Virus record (IMG/VR): IMGVR_UViG_3300035158_000812
Coordinates: 1-39,275 of that record
Length of the DNA: 39,275 bases
Strand: one strand, 5' to 3'
From: a virus
Shown: positions 9,091 through 17,786 of the stretch, piece after piece
How the letters are laid out: every line of letters starts with the position of its first letter
How positions within the stretch are numbered: the first letter of the stretch is position 1
The notes under the pieces: generated by a model
What the model saw: only the letters and a program-made list of their open reading frames with translations
The model's database searches: none
What the model was told of the DNA's origin: nothing
Position numbers and translations under genes: made by a program

Positions 9091-10050
9091 ATGGACAAAA
9101 GTAGAGCACAAGCGCTTGAAGATGGCGCTAATATGAGTACCGGTGGTGTCAACTTTGATTATGTTGATACAGCTAAGTTAGAAAGGATGGGCTTAGTTAA
9201 GTATAACACTAAGAAGCCCAATGGTGATAATTTTATACGAATAGTAGCTCCAAGTTCAACTGGTCCGTTTGCACAAGAAATATGGATGCATACTAAAGTA
9301 GGTGCACAAAAAGCTACATTTTTATGCTTAAATAAAATGTTTGGTGAACCTTGTGCTATATGTGACCATCAAAAAGATATGAGACAAGATGGAGTAAGTG
9401 CTGAAATTATCAAAGAACTTAATCCAGGCCATAGATTTTTCATGTATGTAGTAGATACTACAAATGCTGATACTGAGGACGAAGGCGCAAAATGGTTTGA
9501 TTGCCCAGTTTCAATTTACAAGAATGTTTGTACTTTATCTAAGGATAGAAGAACTGGTCAAAGTTTTGATCCTACTGACCCAGTAGATGGAAGAGATGTT
9601 GAGTTTGTTAGAAAGGATGGAAAACGAACTGAATACACAGGAATGCGATTAGTTCCTACTAAGCCAATTCCTAAAAGTTGGTATGAGGATTTACCTGCCT
9701 TTAAAGAAGTTCTATTAATTCCTACTTATAAAGAAGCAATGGAAGCTGTATCAGGTCAAAGAGCTGCAAAAGAGGAGTCTTCCAGAGATTCTCGAAGAGA
9801 TGATGATAGAGGTTCTCGAAGAGAGTCAACAAGAAGAGATGATGATAGGGGTTCTCGAGATGTGCCGGAGGATGAAGTAGATGATAATGTTCGCGGTTCT
9901 CGTAGAGAAACTTCTCGCAGGGAACAGCCTGATAGAGAAAGAAGTCGAGATAGTAGTGATTCTCGGAGAGATGTCAGTCAAGAAGATGCTGTAAGAGCCA
10001 AATTGGATGATATTCAGAATCGTAAGAGAGAGCGTAGCAGAGAGGATTAA
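9091..10050 (+). CDS. ssDNA-binding protein, gp32-like, with Arg/Ser/Asp-rich tail
   Basis: About 319 residues from the ATG at 9091, preceded by GGAGG. The core resembles T4 gp32-like SSBs: a zinc-binding stretch FLCLNKMFGEPCAICDHQ near residues 76-93, then RFFMYVVDT and WFDCPVSIYKNV. The last 90 residues are an unusual low-complexity tail made of RDSRR, DDDRGSRR and RRDDDRGSR units instead of the plain acidic tail of gp32. It sits immediately before a mediator-like gene and RecA, as expected for a replication/recombination block. Confidence 0.82.
   Translation: MDKSRAQALEDGANMSTGGVNFDYVDTAKLERMGLVKYNTKKPNGDNFIRIVAPSSTGPFAQEIWMHTKVGAQKATFLCLNKMFGEPCAICDHQKDMRQDGVSAEIIKELNPGHRFFMYVVDTTNADTEDEGAKWFDCPVSIYKNVCTLSKDRRTGQSFDPTDPVDGRDVEFVRKDGKRTEYTGMRLVPTKPIPKSWYEDLPAFKEVLLIPTYKEAMEAVSGQRAAKEESSRDSRRDDDRGSRRESTRRDDDRGSRDVPEDEVDDNVRGSRRETSRREQPDRERSRDSSDSRRDVSQEDAVRAKLDDIQNRKRERSRED
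9795..9858 (+). repeat. Direct repeat inside the SSB tail
   Basis: Two 25-base copies at 9795-9819 and 9834-9858 differ by one base and are offset by 39 bases (13 codons). They encode the repeated DDDRGSR unit. Such in-frame repeats can expand or contract by slippage or recombination without breaking the frame. Confidence 0.8.
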
Positions 10051-10052
10051 GT

Positions 10053-10592
10053 ATGAACAATGACCAGATGCTTGAATTTCTTAGAGAGAAATTGCCAATA
10101 AATCAGTTTGATTTAGATAGGGAAAATAGTTTTCAATCTGTATTATATGATCAAGCTGGTGAATGGGTTGCTGGTGTTCGGGCTGAAGCTAAGGTTGCTA
10201 AAGAACATATTGATTTTGTTAAGGCCGACCTATCACTTAAAATTAGGAGAGATCCTGCAGCATACGGATTATCAGAGAAGAAAAATACAGAGGGAGCTAT
10301 TAACTCTGTTATAGTTACACATCGCGACTATCAACAAGCTATTGCTGATTCTATTGATGCGGATAGAATGGCATATGAGGCTTCTATTCTTTTAAATGCG
10401 ATAGAGAAAAGGTCGTCGGGCATTAGTAATCTTGTTCGACTATTTGTTCGAGCTTATTACTCCAGTGATAATCCTGTTGGTGACCAAGAGTGGCGAGATT
10501 CAGAAGAGGCAATAATGGCTCTAAGAAGGAAGAGACTTATGGAAGAAGATCAAATTCAGGATGACATAGAGGAGATAGATGGTGAAAGCTGA
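10053..10592 (+). CDS. Putative recombination mediator (UvsY-like by position)
   Basis: A 179-residue, helix-rich, highly charged protein lying between SSB and RecA. The text KIRRDPAAYGLSEKKNTEGA followed by a HRDYQQA helix resembles phage proteins that accompany SSB/recombinase genes. UvsY in T4 loads UvsX onto gp32-coated DNA, and the gene order here fits that role. The similarity is by pattern and context only, so an unrelated SSB partner remains possible. Confidence 0.5.
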   Translation: MNNDQMLEFLREKLPINQFDLDRENSFQSVLYDQAGEWVAGVRAEAKVAKEHIDFVKADLSLKIRRDPAAYGLSEKKNTEGAINSVIVTHRDYQQAIADSIDADRMAYEASILLNAIEKRSSGISNLVRLFVRAYYSSDNPVGDQEWRDSEEAIMALRRKRLMEEDQIQDDIEEIDGES

Positions 10593-10824
10593 GGATTGGG
10601 ATTTTGATAAATATATACCAAATCTTGAAGACTTAAAAGCTATTCAAAAAGAAAGAGAAAGATGGTTTAGATTTTGTGATAAACTTCAAATGAATCCTAT
10701 TGAGGAATCTACCAGTAGTTTTGATGCTGGTTTTTGGAGAGGTTTAACTTGGTGCATGGCCAAGCATGATATTAAGAAAAAAGTTAAGGATAAGGTAAAT
10801 GAGTCCAAAAAGAAAGAAAGATGA
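10579..10824 (+). CDS. Small hypothetical protein
   Basis: An 81-residue protein beginning MVKAEDWDFDKYIPNLEDL with a central FDAGFWRGLTWCMA segment and a very Lys-rich end. GGAG lies five bases upstream of the ATG. It overlaps both neighbours (by 14 and 26 bases), so it belongs to the SSB-RecA operon. Function unknown. Confidence 0.65.
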   Translation: MVKAEDWDFDKYIPNLEDLKAIQKERERWFRFCDKLQMNPIEESTSSFDAGFWRGLTWCMAKHDIKKKVKDKVNESKKKER

Positions 10825-11839
10825 CATAGAAGAAGTATCTAAAAAGGCATCTGAAGTTATTGATCTTGCTGCTGTTGAGGAATGGTGTCAAACTGGGTGT
10901 ACTGTTTTAGATTTAGCTATTGCAAATGTATTTCCTGGCGGCATTCCAATAGGAAGGATAATAACCTTTTATGGCGGAATGAGCACTTGTAAATCTGTTT
11001 TGGCAGCTACTATTCTTGGTTACGCTCTTCGAGGTGGCAAGGAAGCTCATTATGGTGATGTTGAACATACTCTTGATGATAGGTTTGCTCGAATATATGG
11101 ATATGAATCAGAAAAGAGTGTGATTAGCTATCCAAATACTTTGGAAGAAATGTTTGATGATTGGATTGCAGGATGCGTATATTCAGATGTTAAAAAGAAG
11201 ATTATGAATATCAATCCTAAAGTGTTAGTAGTGGATAGTGTTTCAGCTTTGCCAGCCGCAATTGAATCTGAAAAGAGAATGGATGAAGGTCAAGCCAGAG
11301 CTCCAAGAGCGAAACAATTGTCATTAGGATTTAGAAAGTATATAAAGGCTCTTTCTGAAAGTAACACAACTTTAGTTTTAATAGATCAAACAAGAACTAA
11401 TATGAATTCTCCTTTTGGTGGAGAATGTGTTTCAGGAGGCAAAGCTCCAGAATTTTATCCATCAGTCAGAGTTTATCTTAAACATGATGGCAAAGTAATT
11501 AATAGTTCCAAAAAGGTAATTGGCATTTGGACAAAATTTAAGATTACTAAAAATAAAGTTGGTCCTCCATTTAGAGAAGGTAGATTTAAGATTTTGTTTG
11601 ATTACGGGCTTGATGATATTTCTTCTAATTTATACTTCCTTAGTGAAGTACAAAATGGTCCAGATGCAGCTAAAAAGAAGTTAACAAAAATTAATCTTTT
11701 TGGTGAAGACCATAAACTTTCATGGTGGGTGAATCATATAGAAGAAAATAATTTAGAGGAGGAATTAAGAAAAGAAGTACATGAAGTTTGGAAAGTAGCT
11801 TATACACCTGAGGTAAGAAAAATAAGAAAATATGTATGA
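10799..11839 (+). CDS. RecA/UvsX-like recombinase
   Basis: A 346-residue RecA-fold ATPase. Walker A reads YGGMSTCKS near residue 58, with Cys in place of the usual Gly before Lys, a variation also seen among phage recombinases. Walker B is VLVVDSVSALP near 145, followed by the L1-type region with RMDEGQARAPRAKQLSLGFR and LVLIDQTRTNM. It should catalyse strand exchange together with the SSB at 9091 and feed the RuvC-like and Mre11/Rad50 enzymes downstream. Confidence 0.9.
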   Translation: MSPKRKKDDIEEVSKKASEVIDLAAVEEWCQTGCTVLDLAIANVFPGGIPIGRIITFYGGMSTCKSVLAATILGYALRGGKEAHYGDVEHTLDDRFARIYGYESEKSVISYPNTLEEMFDDWIAGCVYSDVKKKIMNINPKVLVVDSVSALPAAIESEKRMDEGQARAPRAKQLSLGFRKYIKALSESNTTLVLIDQTRTNMNSPFGGECVSGGKAPEFYPSVRVYLKHDGKVINSSKKVIGIWTKFKITKNKVGPPFREGRFKILFDYGLDDISSNLYFLSEVQNGPDAAKKKLTKINLFGEDHKLSWWVNHIEENNLEEELRKEVHEVWKVAYTPEVRKIRKYV

Positions 11840-11854
11840 AGTAAGGGTTGAAAA

Positions 11855-13255
11855 ATGAGAAGTCGTATAATAATAGTTTTACTTAGTATTATTCTGTGTT
11901 TATTTAACACAGTTGCATCTGCAGTACCCGTAAATGATATTCGAACAGTTGTGGAAGCTCCGGGAGTTGGAACATTAGTATTGCATCAGGCACAAACACA
12001 ACTTTCAGGTGACACACCCAATGTTGATTGGTGGTATGGTTGTTCTCCAACTGCTGCTGGTATGTGGGCAGGATATCATGATAGAAATGGATTTCCAAAT
12101 CTTATACCTGGCGGCGTTGCTGAATTAGATACGTTTCCTTCTACAGCCGGCTTGTGGGAGTATGCTATTCAAGATGCAATAGCAAGTCCAGAGCATGCCT
12201 CTGATTTTTATGGTGGCGGCTATAATGCTTCAGGAGATGATAAATCTCCCTGGAAGCATGTGTATCAAGGATATAATCAGGGATTGCATCAGTGGATAGA
12301 ATTGCCAATAGGTGGCACTAACAATATTACTGAAATACGCACACGTGGTTTTAACAGTGATTATGAAAATAGGCCGGTATATGTTTGGGAAGTGCAAGCT
12401 TGGGATGTACAAAATCAGACCTGGGTTTCGCCTACCGCACATCAGGATTATGGAACTTGGATGGCTTGGACTAATGAACACATGGCTCACGATGGTCAAG
12501 TGGGAACATCAGCAGTAGCTCCTACAATGACATTGAGGACTTGGACAGAATTTTTAGGTTTGAAGTATCCGAGTGGCGTTGATACAACCAAGATAAGATA
12601 TTATGGTCGTAGATGGCTCGACGGTGATGATGTTGATTTTGATGTTAAAATACCAGCACAAGGTTCTCGTACTTTGCCTAATTTTAATTGTCTCGCCGAT
12701 TATATGGGCACCTCTCAAGATAATTTAAGTTCTCAATTTGGTGGTAATTCTAATGGTGCTACATCATTCTTTTTTCAAAACGATAACTCAAGATTTGATG
12801 CTGCAGAAGCTCAATCTCTTGGCCACGATTATTACAATATGTCTGGTATGTTTGGTATTTTAGAATATATTGAAGCTCGTGGTTACTATGCTGAAGCAAT
12901 ATTTAATCAATATATTGCAGGATACGGTGGTGCATCTGGAGGTTTTACTTTTGATGAATATAAGTCTGAAATAGATTCAGGTAATCCAGTTTTAATTCAT
13001 GTTCAAGGTCATAGTATGATTGGCTATGGATACGATCCTGGAACATCCACTATTCATGTTTATGATACTTGGAGTCCGAATGGACAAAATCCTGGAACGA
13101 TGTCATGGGGCGGAACATATCCTCACAGTTCTGGAAATTTACAACATTATGGCGTTACAGTAATTCATCCAATGGTTCCAGAGCCTTCTACAATATTTAT
13201 TCTTGGACTTGGTGTTTTATTTATGCGTTTTGATAAGAGGAGAAAAAGAGTATGA
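11855..13255 (+). CDS. Secreted papain-fold (C39-like) peptidase with PEP-CTERM sorting signal
   Basis: A 466-residue exported protein. A Sec signal peptide covers about residues 1-23. A likely catalytic cysteine is Cys63 in WWYGCSPTAAGM, with a His near 386 in VQGHSMIGYGYD and an Asp near 404 in VYDTW: the Cys-His-Asp order of C39-like papain-fold peptidases. The last 26 residues are a full PEP-CTERM signal: VPEPST, a hydrophobic helix, then a basic cluster. In bacteria such tails are cut by exosortase and the protein ends up at the cell surface or in the biofilm matrix. It is followed by a second PEP-CTERM gene overlapping by 4 bases. Finding these inside a phage recombination block is unusual. 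The protease call is moderate; the sorting signal is clear. Confidence 0.82.
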   Translation: MRSRIIIVLLSIILCLFNTVASAVPVNDIRTVVEAPGVGTLVLHQAQTQLSGDTPNVDWWYGCSPTAAGMWAGYHDRNGFPNLIPGGVAELDTFPSTAGLWEYAIQDAIASPEHASDFYGGGYNASGDDKSPWKHVYQGYNQGLHQWIELPIGGTNNITEIRTRGFNSDYENRPVYVWEVQAWDVQNQTWVSPTAHQDYGTWMAWTNEHMAHDGQVGTSAVAPTMTLRTWTEFLGLKYPSGVDTTKIRYYGRRWLDGDDVDFDVKIPAQGSRTLPNFNCLADYMGTSQDNLSSQFGGNSNGATSFFFQNDNSRFDAAEAQSLGHDYYNMSGMFGILEYIEARGYYAEAIFNQYIAGYGGASGGFTFDEYKSEIDSGNPVLIHVQGHSMIGYGYDPGTSTIHVYDTWSPNGQNPGTMSWGGTYPHSSGNLQHYGVTVIHPMVPEPSTIFILGLGVLFMRFDKRRKRV

Positions 13256-13881
13256 AACGATTGTTTATGCTACTAATTATTTTGTTGACATTTCAAATTT
13301 GTCAAGCGATGCCAATATTACAAGAACATTATAATTATAATGATGGCATGTCTCCTGACATAAAAGCTGTTATTGGTGATTATCATTGGGAAGCACAAAC
13401 TTTTACGGCTGGCCAAGATTATACTATACAATCTATAAAGTTTTTAGTTTCAGCTGAAGCTGATGTAAGTACAAAAACTATTACAGGTCGTATTCGAGAT
13501 TATGGTTTTGATTTAAGTGGTGCGGATTTGTGTATTGGAACTTTATCAGGAGCTTCTATAGGGATAGGAGATGCAAATAAAAGCTGGCAGGAAATAGATT
13601 TTGGTGCAAGTGGTGCAAATCTAATAGGTGGTAATAAATATGGTATAGTTTTGAGCAGCGATGATGCTTCTGCGAATATAAGATTATGGGTAGATTTTAC
13701 AAATCCTTCATATTTAGAAGGGGCACGGATTAATTCAAATGATTATGGAGTAAGTTGGTTTCCTCCTTTGTCTGGCCATGACCTTGCATTTGAAACTTAT
13801 GCTGTACCTGAGCCAGCTACAATATTTATTCTTGGGATGGGAGCTGTGATTACAAGAGTGTTTAGAAAGAGAAGGCCGTGA
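13252..13881 (+). CDS. Secreted beta-sandwich protein with PEP-CTERM sorting signal
   Basis: A 209-residue exported protein with a Sec signal (about residues 1-19) and a beta-rich body (WEAQTFTAGQDYTIQSIKF, NLIGGNKYGIVLSS, GHDLAFETYA) typical of PEP-CTERM anchor-type domains. It ends with VPEPATIFILGMG, a hydrophobic stretch and RKRRP. It starts in an ATGA overlap with the peptidase stop, so the two are translated together and may act together at the host surface. No catalytic residues are visible. Confidence 0.8.
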   Translation: MKRLFMLLIILLTFQICQAMPILQEHYNYNDGMSPDIKAVIGDYHWEAQTFTAGQDYTIQSIKFLVSAEADVSTKTITGRIRDYGFDLSGADLCIGTLSGASIGIGDANKSWQEIDFGASGANLIGGNKYGIVLSSDDASANIRLWVDFTNPSYLEGARINSNDYGVSWFPPLSGHDLAFETYAVPEPATIFILGMGAVITRVFRKRRP

Positions 13882-14012
13882 AATATTTACTTACAGATAT
13901 TAAGAGTTTGATTATGAATCATTGGGATTGGCAAGTATTTTTGATGGGATTATTTGTAGGAGTACCTATTGGAGCGGCTTGTCTTTTTTTATTTTTAAGA
14001 TATATACTTTAA
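13878..14012 (+). CDS. Small single-pass membrane protein
   Basis: A 44-residue frame from a GTG overlapping the previous stop; an internal ATG at 13914 would give 32 residues. The C-terminal half (FLMGLFVGVPIGAACLFLFL) is a single hydrophobic helix. Possibly part of the PEP-CTERM module, possibly independent. Confidence 0.45.
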   Translation: MKYLLTDIKSLIMNHWDWQVFLMGLFVGVPIGAACLFLFLRYIL

Positions 14013-14024
14013 GTTAGGAACAAT

Positions 14025-14753
14025 ATGAAAATTTATGGAATGGATTTATCGCTTGATCACGCAGGAGTAGTATCTCTTAATAAGGAAGGAGTAGTTACAA
14101 ATTATCTTTATACTACAACATCTAAAAAATTAGCGTCTGTTGATTCAAAGCATTCATATCTTCTTAGTAAAAAGTCTAAAGATGAATCTAAAGATGTTTT
14201 TCGCCTTAGACGAATGGCTGAAATTGCTGTAGCATTGTTGAACTTTGATAATGGCTTTTTTTATAAAGTGACTCCTTCCACTTATACTTCTATTGAGGGA
14301 TATGCTTATTCATCTCAAACTACTTCAATATGTCAAATAGCGGAACTTACTGGATTTCTAAAACATATGATATTTGAAGGAGGAGGCAATATTAGAATTC
14401 ATGACCCTTTGACTGTAAAACTTTTTGCTGTAAATACTGGAAAATGTTTGAAAAAGGATATAGTGGAGAAGGCAAGAATAGCTTTTAATATTCCAGAAGA
14501 GTTGATAAAGAAAAAGAAGATAAAGAAAAAGAAGGGAGATGAACCAATTGAAGAGTATGATGGACCTGCCACAGATTTAGCGGACGCATATTTTTTAGCA
14601 AGGATGGTTCAAACAGAATTAAAGCTTAGGAAAGGGCAAGTCACATTGGCTGAGCTACCTGAGAATGAAAGAAGAATATTCCTTCGAGTTACAAAAGCGT
14701 ATCCAGTAAATATTCTGGATAGACCATTTATATGTAAAAATCAGGAGAAATAA
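14025..14753 (+). CDS. RuvC-like Holliday-junction resolvase
   Basis: A 242-residue RNase H-fold protein. Acidic residues sit where RuvC-type enzymes need them: GMDLSLDHAG at the N-terminus, SIEGYAYSSQ near residue 90, and PATDLADAYFLAR near 185. A Lys-rich insertion (IKKKKIKKKKGDE) precedes the last motif. It should cleave branched intermediates made by the RecA at 10799. AGGA lies upstream of the ATG. Confidence 0.82.
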   Translation: MKIYGMDLSLDHAGVVSLNKEGVVTNYLYTTTSKKLASVDSKHSYLLSKKSKDESKDVFRLRRMAEIAVALLNFDNGFFYKVTPSTYTSIEGYAYSSQTTSICQIAELTGFLKHMIFEGGGNIRIHDPLTVKLFAVNTGKCLKKDIVEKARIAFNIPEELIKKKKIKKKKGDEPIEEYDGPATDLADAYFLARMVQTELKLRKGQVTLAELPENERRIFLRVTKAYPVNILDRPFICKNQEK

Positions 14754-14963
14754 ATGTACGATCCATCAGTGATGTATAGTAGTAATGATTTTAGATTATT
14801 AAATTCAAATGAATTACTCACAATGTTTAGAGAGGCTAAGATAGTTGTAGCAGAAGTTCAAGGAATTAAGCTAATTAAAAAAGTACAAAAAGATATAGCA
14901 AATATGCGTGTACTGCTTAATGGTTTTGATGCTGTTCATAATGAGGAACAGAATGTTAGATAA
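14754..14963 (+). CDS. Small hypothetical protein
   Basis: A 69-residue helical protein starting immediately after the RuvC stop and overlapping the Rad50-N start by 11 bases. Begins MYDPSVMYSSNDFRLLNSNE. No family recognised. Confidence 0.55.
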   Translation: MYDPSVMYSSNDFRLLNSNELLTMFREAKIVVAEVQGIKLIKKVQKDIANMRVLLNGFDAVHNEEQNVR

Positions 14964-16185
14964 ACTTTCATTATCAAATTTTAAGACACACAAAGATACT
15001 GTGCTTGAATTTTCGCCAGGAATAAATGTTATTACTGGAGATTCTGGCCACGGTAAAACAAATATTTTGTGGGCTTTGAATTGGGTATTGAATGATAGGC
15101 CACGTGGGAAAGGTTATATAAGAAGAGGACAAAATGGAGCTATCGTAAGTTGTGATGTTCAGGATAATGATGTAAAGAGTAGTGTGACCAGAACAAGAAA
15201 TAAACATGAAAATAGTTATGTTATAGAACAAAATGGAGTAAAGCAAGACCCACTTACTACTTTTGGTAAGGATACTCTTGCTTTAGTTTCATCAGTGCTT
15301 GATATGACTGATATAAATGTTCAGAAACAACGTAATCAACATTTTCTTGTTTACTCACCACCCGGTCAAGTTGCTGCATTTATTAGGTCTATAACAAAAT
15401 TAGATGAGATTGATGAAGTTTCTAAAATTATAGCAAGTGATATTCGTACTGAAAAAAATGAAATAGCTCATCAAAATATAAAACTTGAGAATGTTACTAA
15501 AAAATTGGAGGCAATAGATGTTATTAATCTTGATCAGTTGGCTATCAAAATAGAAAAAGCTAAAGCTTTGACTTTGAAAATTGAACGAGTAAAAAAGAAA
15601 AAAGAAAAGATAGAAAATATTGTTAAAGTTCTTAAAATTTTGGAAGCAAATCAAATATATATTCCTGATGATGTTCATTTATTATTTAATAAATTTGAAA
15701 GATACTCTGAAACAGCGGCTGAACTATTTAAGCGTAAGAATAAATTAAGAACTTTATTAGATAATTTAATGGAGTGCGAGAAGAATCAAATACATATTCC
15801 AGAAGATGTTAATTTATTATTTGATAAGGCTGAAAAGTATTCTAAATTAATGGTTGAGTTATCTAAACATAAAGTTAAGTTGGAAGATTTATTGATAAAA
15901 ATAAAAGAACTTGAAGCAAGTGATATAATTCTTCCAGAGAATCTTGAAGTAGTTTCTACGGCAAAAGATACTTTACAAAAGTATATTGATACAGAAAAGA
16001 AAATAGAAACTATTTTTGATTTATTTGAAGATATAAAAGAGGTTGAGTCAAAGATTAGTAATAGTTCTGCTTCTTCTGTTAAAGTAGAAGCTGAAAAAAG
16101 AGAACTTGAAGAGCAGCTTGAAGAATGTCCAGAGTGTGGAACAACTTTAACAGAAGAATCAAAGAAGACTTTGTTGGGAAGATAA
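14953..16185 (+). CDS. Rad50/SbcC-like ATPase, N-terminal half ending at the zinc hook
   Basis: About 410 residues from the ATG at 14953 (GAGG at 14942-14945; upstream in-frame codons lie inside the previous gene). It opens with the SMC/Rad50 ABC N-lobe: LSNFKTHKDTVLEF and Walker A GDSGHGKTN near residue 31. A long coiled coil follows, with two imperfect internal repeats around IYIPDDVHLLFNKFERY and IHIPEDVNLLFDKAEKY. It stops just after a CPECG zinc-hook half-site near residue 393. No signature motif or Walker B is present: those are in the gene at 17767. With Mre11 at 16187 this forms a split gp46/gp47-type nuclease complex. Confidence 0.88.
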   Translation: MLDKLSLSNFKTHKDTVLEFSPGINVITGDSGHGKTNILWALNWVLNDRPRGKGYIRRGQNGAIVSCDVQDNDVKSSVTRTRNKHENSYVIEQNGVKQDPLTTFGKDTLALVSSVLDMTDINVQKQRNQHFLVYSPPGQVAAFIRSITKLDEIDEVSKIIASDIRTEKNEIAHQNIKLENVTKKLEAIDVINLDQLAIKIEKAKALTLKIERVKKKKEKIENIVKVLKILEANQIYIPDDVHLLFNKFERYSETAAELFKRKNKLRTLLDNLMECEKNQIHIPEDVNLLFDKAEKYSKLMVELSKHKVKLEDLLIKIKELEASDIILPENLEVVSTAKDTLQKYIDTEKKIETIFDLFEDIKEVESKISNSSASSVKVEAEKRELEEQLEECPECGTTLTEESKKTLLGR

Positions 16186-16186
16186 A

Positions 16187-17152
16187 ATGCTACTTGGAAT
16201 ATTTGGAGATTTACATCTTACAAATAGAGCTCCTGAGAATCGTATAGATAATTATTGGGAAACTCAAAAATGGAAATTGTGTAAATCTTTAGATATTTTT
16301 AATAAAAAGAGTGTTGATTTAGTTATAGAGACTGGCGATTTTTTTGATACTACTACGGTGGCAGATAGAGTTAAATCTGAGACCATTCAACTCCTTTTAG
16401 CGAATGAGTTTTACAATCAAAATAGAATATGCTGTGTTTATGGTCAGCATGATATTTCTGGACATTCAAAATTTACTTTACCTAATAGTCCATTGGCAGT
16501 TTTACAATCAGCAAGAGTTGTTAAGATACTTAATGAGAAGCCTTGGAAAGTTAGTAGGCGAGATATACATCCAGAAGATATAGTGAGAGATCCTTGTTTT
16601 TTATATGGGGCTTCTTTTGGAGAAGGTGTTCCTAAGCCAGAGAATTCAGAAGCTTATAATATTCTTGTAACTCATAGAATGATAGGTGATAAAGCTTTGT
16701 GGCCAGGTCAAGTATTAACTGGTCCGAGGTCATTTCTTAGAAAGAATCCCAAATATAATCTTATTATTTGTGGTGATTATCATTATAGATTTGTTGAAAC
16801 TTGGAATGGTAGAACAATAATTAATCCAGGTGCTTTAGTTAGAAAAACGAGAAGTAAATTTGATTTGGAGCATAAGCCAGCAGTTGTAATATTCGATACA
16901 GATACAAGTGAAGTAGAAATTATAGAACTTGGTGCAAAACCTATCGAGCAAGTATTTGATCTTACACGGCCACCTGAAAAGAAAGATAATCAAATACTTG
17001 TTGAACTTGTTGAGAAATTAAGATTGAGTGGAAAGAAGTTATCGGGTTGGAAGCATTTTTTAATTAAAGTTCTTGAAGAAAGAAATTCAAGGCAAGAAAT
17101 TAGAGATATTATTGATGAGCGTTTGGATAGAGTAAGAAATGGAGTTAAGTGA
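16187..17152 (+). CDS. Mre11/SbcD (gp47)-like nuclease
   Basis: A 321-residue calcineurin-type phosphoesterase. Metal-binding motifs appear in order: GIFGDLHLT at residues 4-12, ETGDFFD near 50, YGQHDISGH near 85, VTHRM near 165 and CGDYHYR near 200. It starts one base after the Rad50-N stop. Together with the two Rad50 halves it should process DNA ends and drive recombination-dependent replication. Confidence 0.9.
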   Translation: MLLGIFGDLHLTNRAPENRIDNYWETQKWKLCKSLDIFNKKSVDLVIETGDFFDTTTVADRVKSETIQLLLANEFYNQNRICCVYGQHDISGHSKFTLPNSPLAVLQSARVVKILNEKPWKVSRRDIHPEDIVRDPCFLYGASFGEGVPKPENSEAYNILVTHRMIGDKALWPGQVLTGPRSFLRKNPKYNLIICGDYHYRFVETWNGRTIINPGALVRKTRSKFDLEHKPAVVIFDTDTSEVEIIELGAKPIEQVFDLTRPPEKKDNQILVELVEKLRLSGKKLSGWKHFLIKVLEERNSRQEIRDIIDERLDRVRNGVK

Positions 17153-17415
17153 TGTCAGATATAATTGAACGTATAAAATTAAAGATAAAAAAGATTGAGC
17201 AGTTTCAGCGGGAACAAGCAAATCAAGAGGGGCAAAAAGAACAACTTCTCAAGCAATTAGAAGAAGTGTCTGGAACGTCTTCAATCAAAGAGGCGGATAA
17301 AGAGTTAGGAAATTTAGGAAAGGAGCTCATTGAGTATGAAGAATTACTTGAAGATTTGGATAATCAAATGGGTGAAATCATATCGAACGCGACACCCAAG
17401 CAAGACGATTCGTAA
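17152..17415 (+). CDS. Coiled-coil protein, probable middle piece of the split Rad50
   Basis: An 87-residue, almost wholly charged coiled coil (RIKLKIKKIEQFQREQANQE, then a SSIKEADKELGNLGKEL heptad segment). It starts within the Mre11 stop and precedes the Rad50-C gene. Similar coiled-coil segments follow the hook in intact phage Rad50 proteins, so it may supply returning coiled coil in trans. It could also be an unrelated coiled-coil adaptor. Confidence 0.6.
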   Translation: MSDIIERIKLKIKKIEQFQREQANQEGQKEQLLKQLEEVSGTSSIKEADKELGNLGKELIEYEELLEDLDNQMGEIISNATPKQDDS

Positions 17416-17434
17416 GCAAGCGAATAATCGAGCT

Positions 17435-17608
17435 ATGATGGGACGAGCAATCCTTAAGAAAGATGTTTTTACTCAGAAAAAATATTGGGTTTCTTGGGGC
17501 GCTAATGATAATAATGAAGTGAGTTTTAGTGCTGGCCAACCTCTTGTATTTCCTCCTGAGGGTTTGCCAATAGGTACTGAAGTATATCTTTTACCACCAA
17601 AGGATTAA
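17435..17608 (+). CDS. Small hypothetical protein
   Basis: About 57 residues from an ATG pair at 17435/17438, with text VFTQKKYWVSWGANDNNEV and LPIGTEVYLLPPKD suggesting a small beta-barrel-like fold. A GTG at 17372 is an alternative start that would overlap the coiled-coil gene and add a basic N-terminus. Neither start has a strong ribosome site. Function unknown. Confidence 0.5.
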   Translation: MMGRAILKKDVFTQKKYWVSWGANDNNEVSFSAGQPLVFPPEGLPIGTEVYLLPPKD

Positions 17609-17609
17609 T

Positions 17610-17786
17610 ATGAAAAAATTTCGATGTGAAACTTGTGATTTATCATTTAAGTCGGCTCATGAAATGCGAGAACATTTTAAGTCTTATGAGCATAGAGCTA
17701 AAGGAGATTTTGCAAACGTTGATGCTATGTTGAATAAATTTAGTGAATTACTTGGAGGGTCAAATAATGAACCTGACAAAGTATGA
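17610..17786 (+). CDS. C2H2-type zinc-finger protein
   Basis: A 58-residue protein. Its N-terminal half is a classical finger: FRCETCDLSFKSAHEM, then REHFKSYEH, spacing C-x2-C-x12-H-x5-H, with conserved Phe and hydrophobic core positions. C2H2 fingers are rare in phages. It overlaps Rad50-C by 20 bases and lies inside the Mre11/Rad50 block, so it may bind nucleic acid or a protein partner there. Confidence 0.7.
   Translation: MKKFRCETCDLSFKSAHEMREHFKSYEHRAKGDFANVDAMLNKFSELLGGSNNEPDKV

Noticed and set aside
12230-12518. Open frames on both strands inside the peptidase gene
   Set aside because: They are shadows of the 466-residue gene and lack start sites or recognisable protein patterns.
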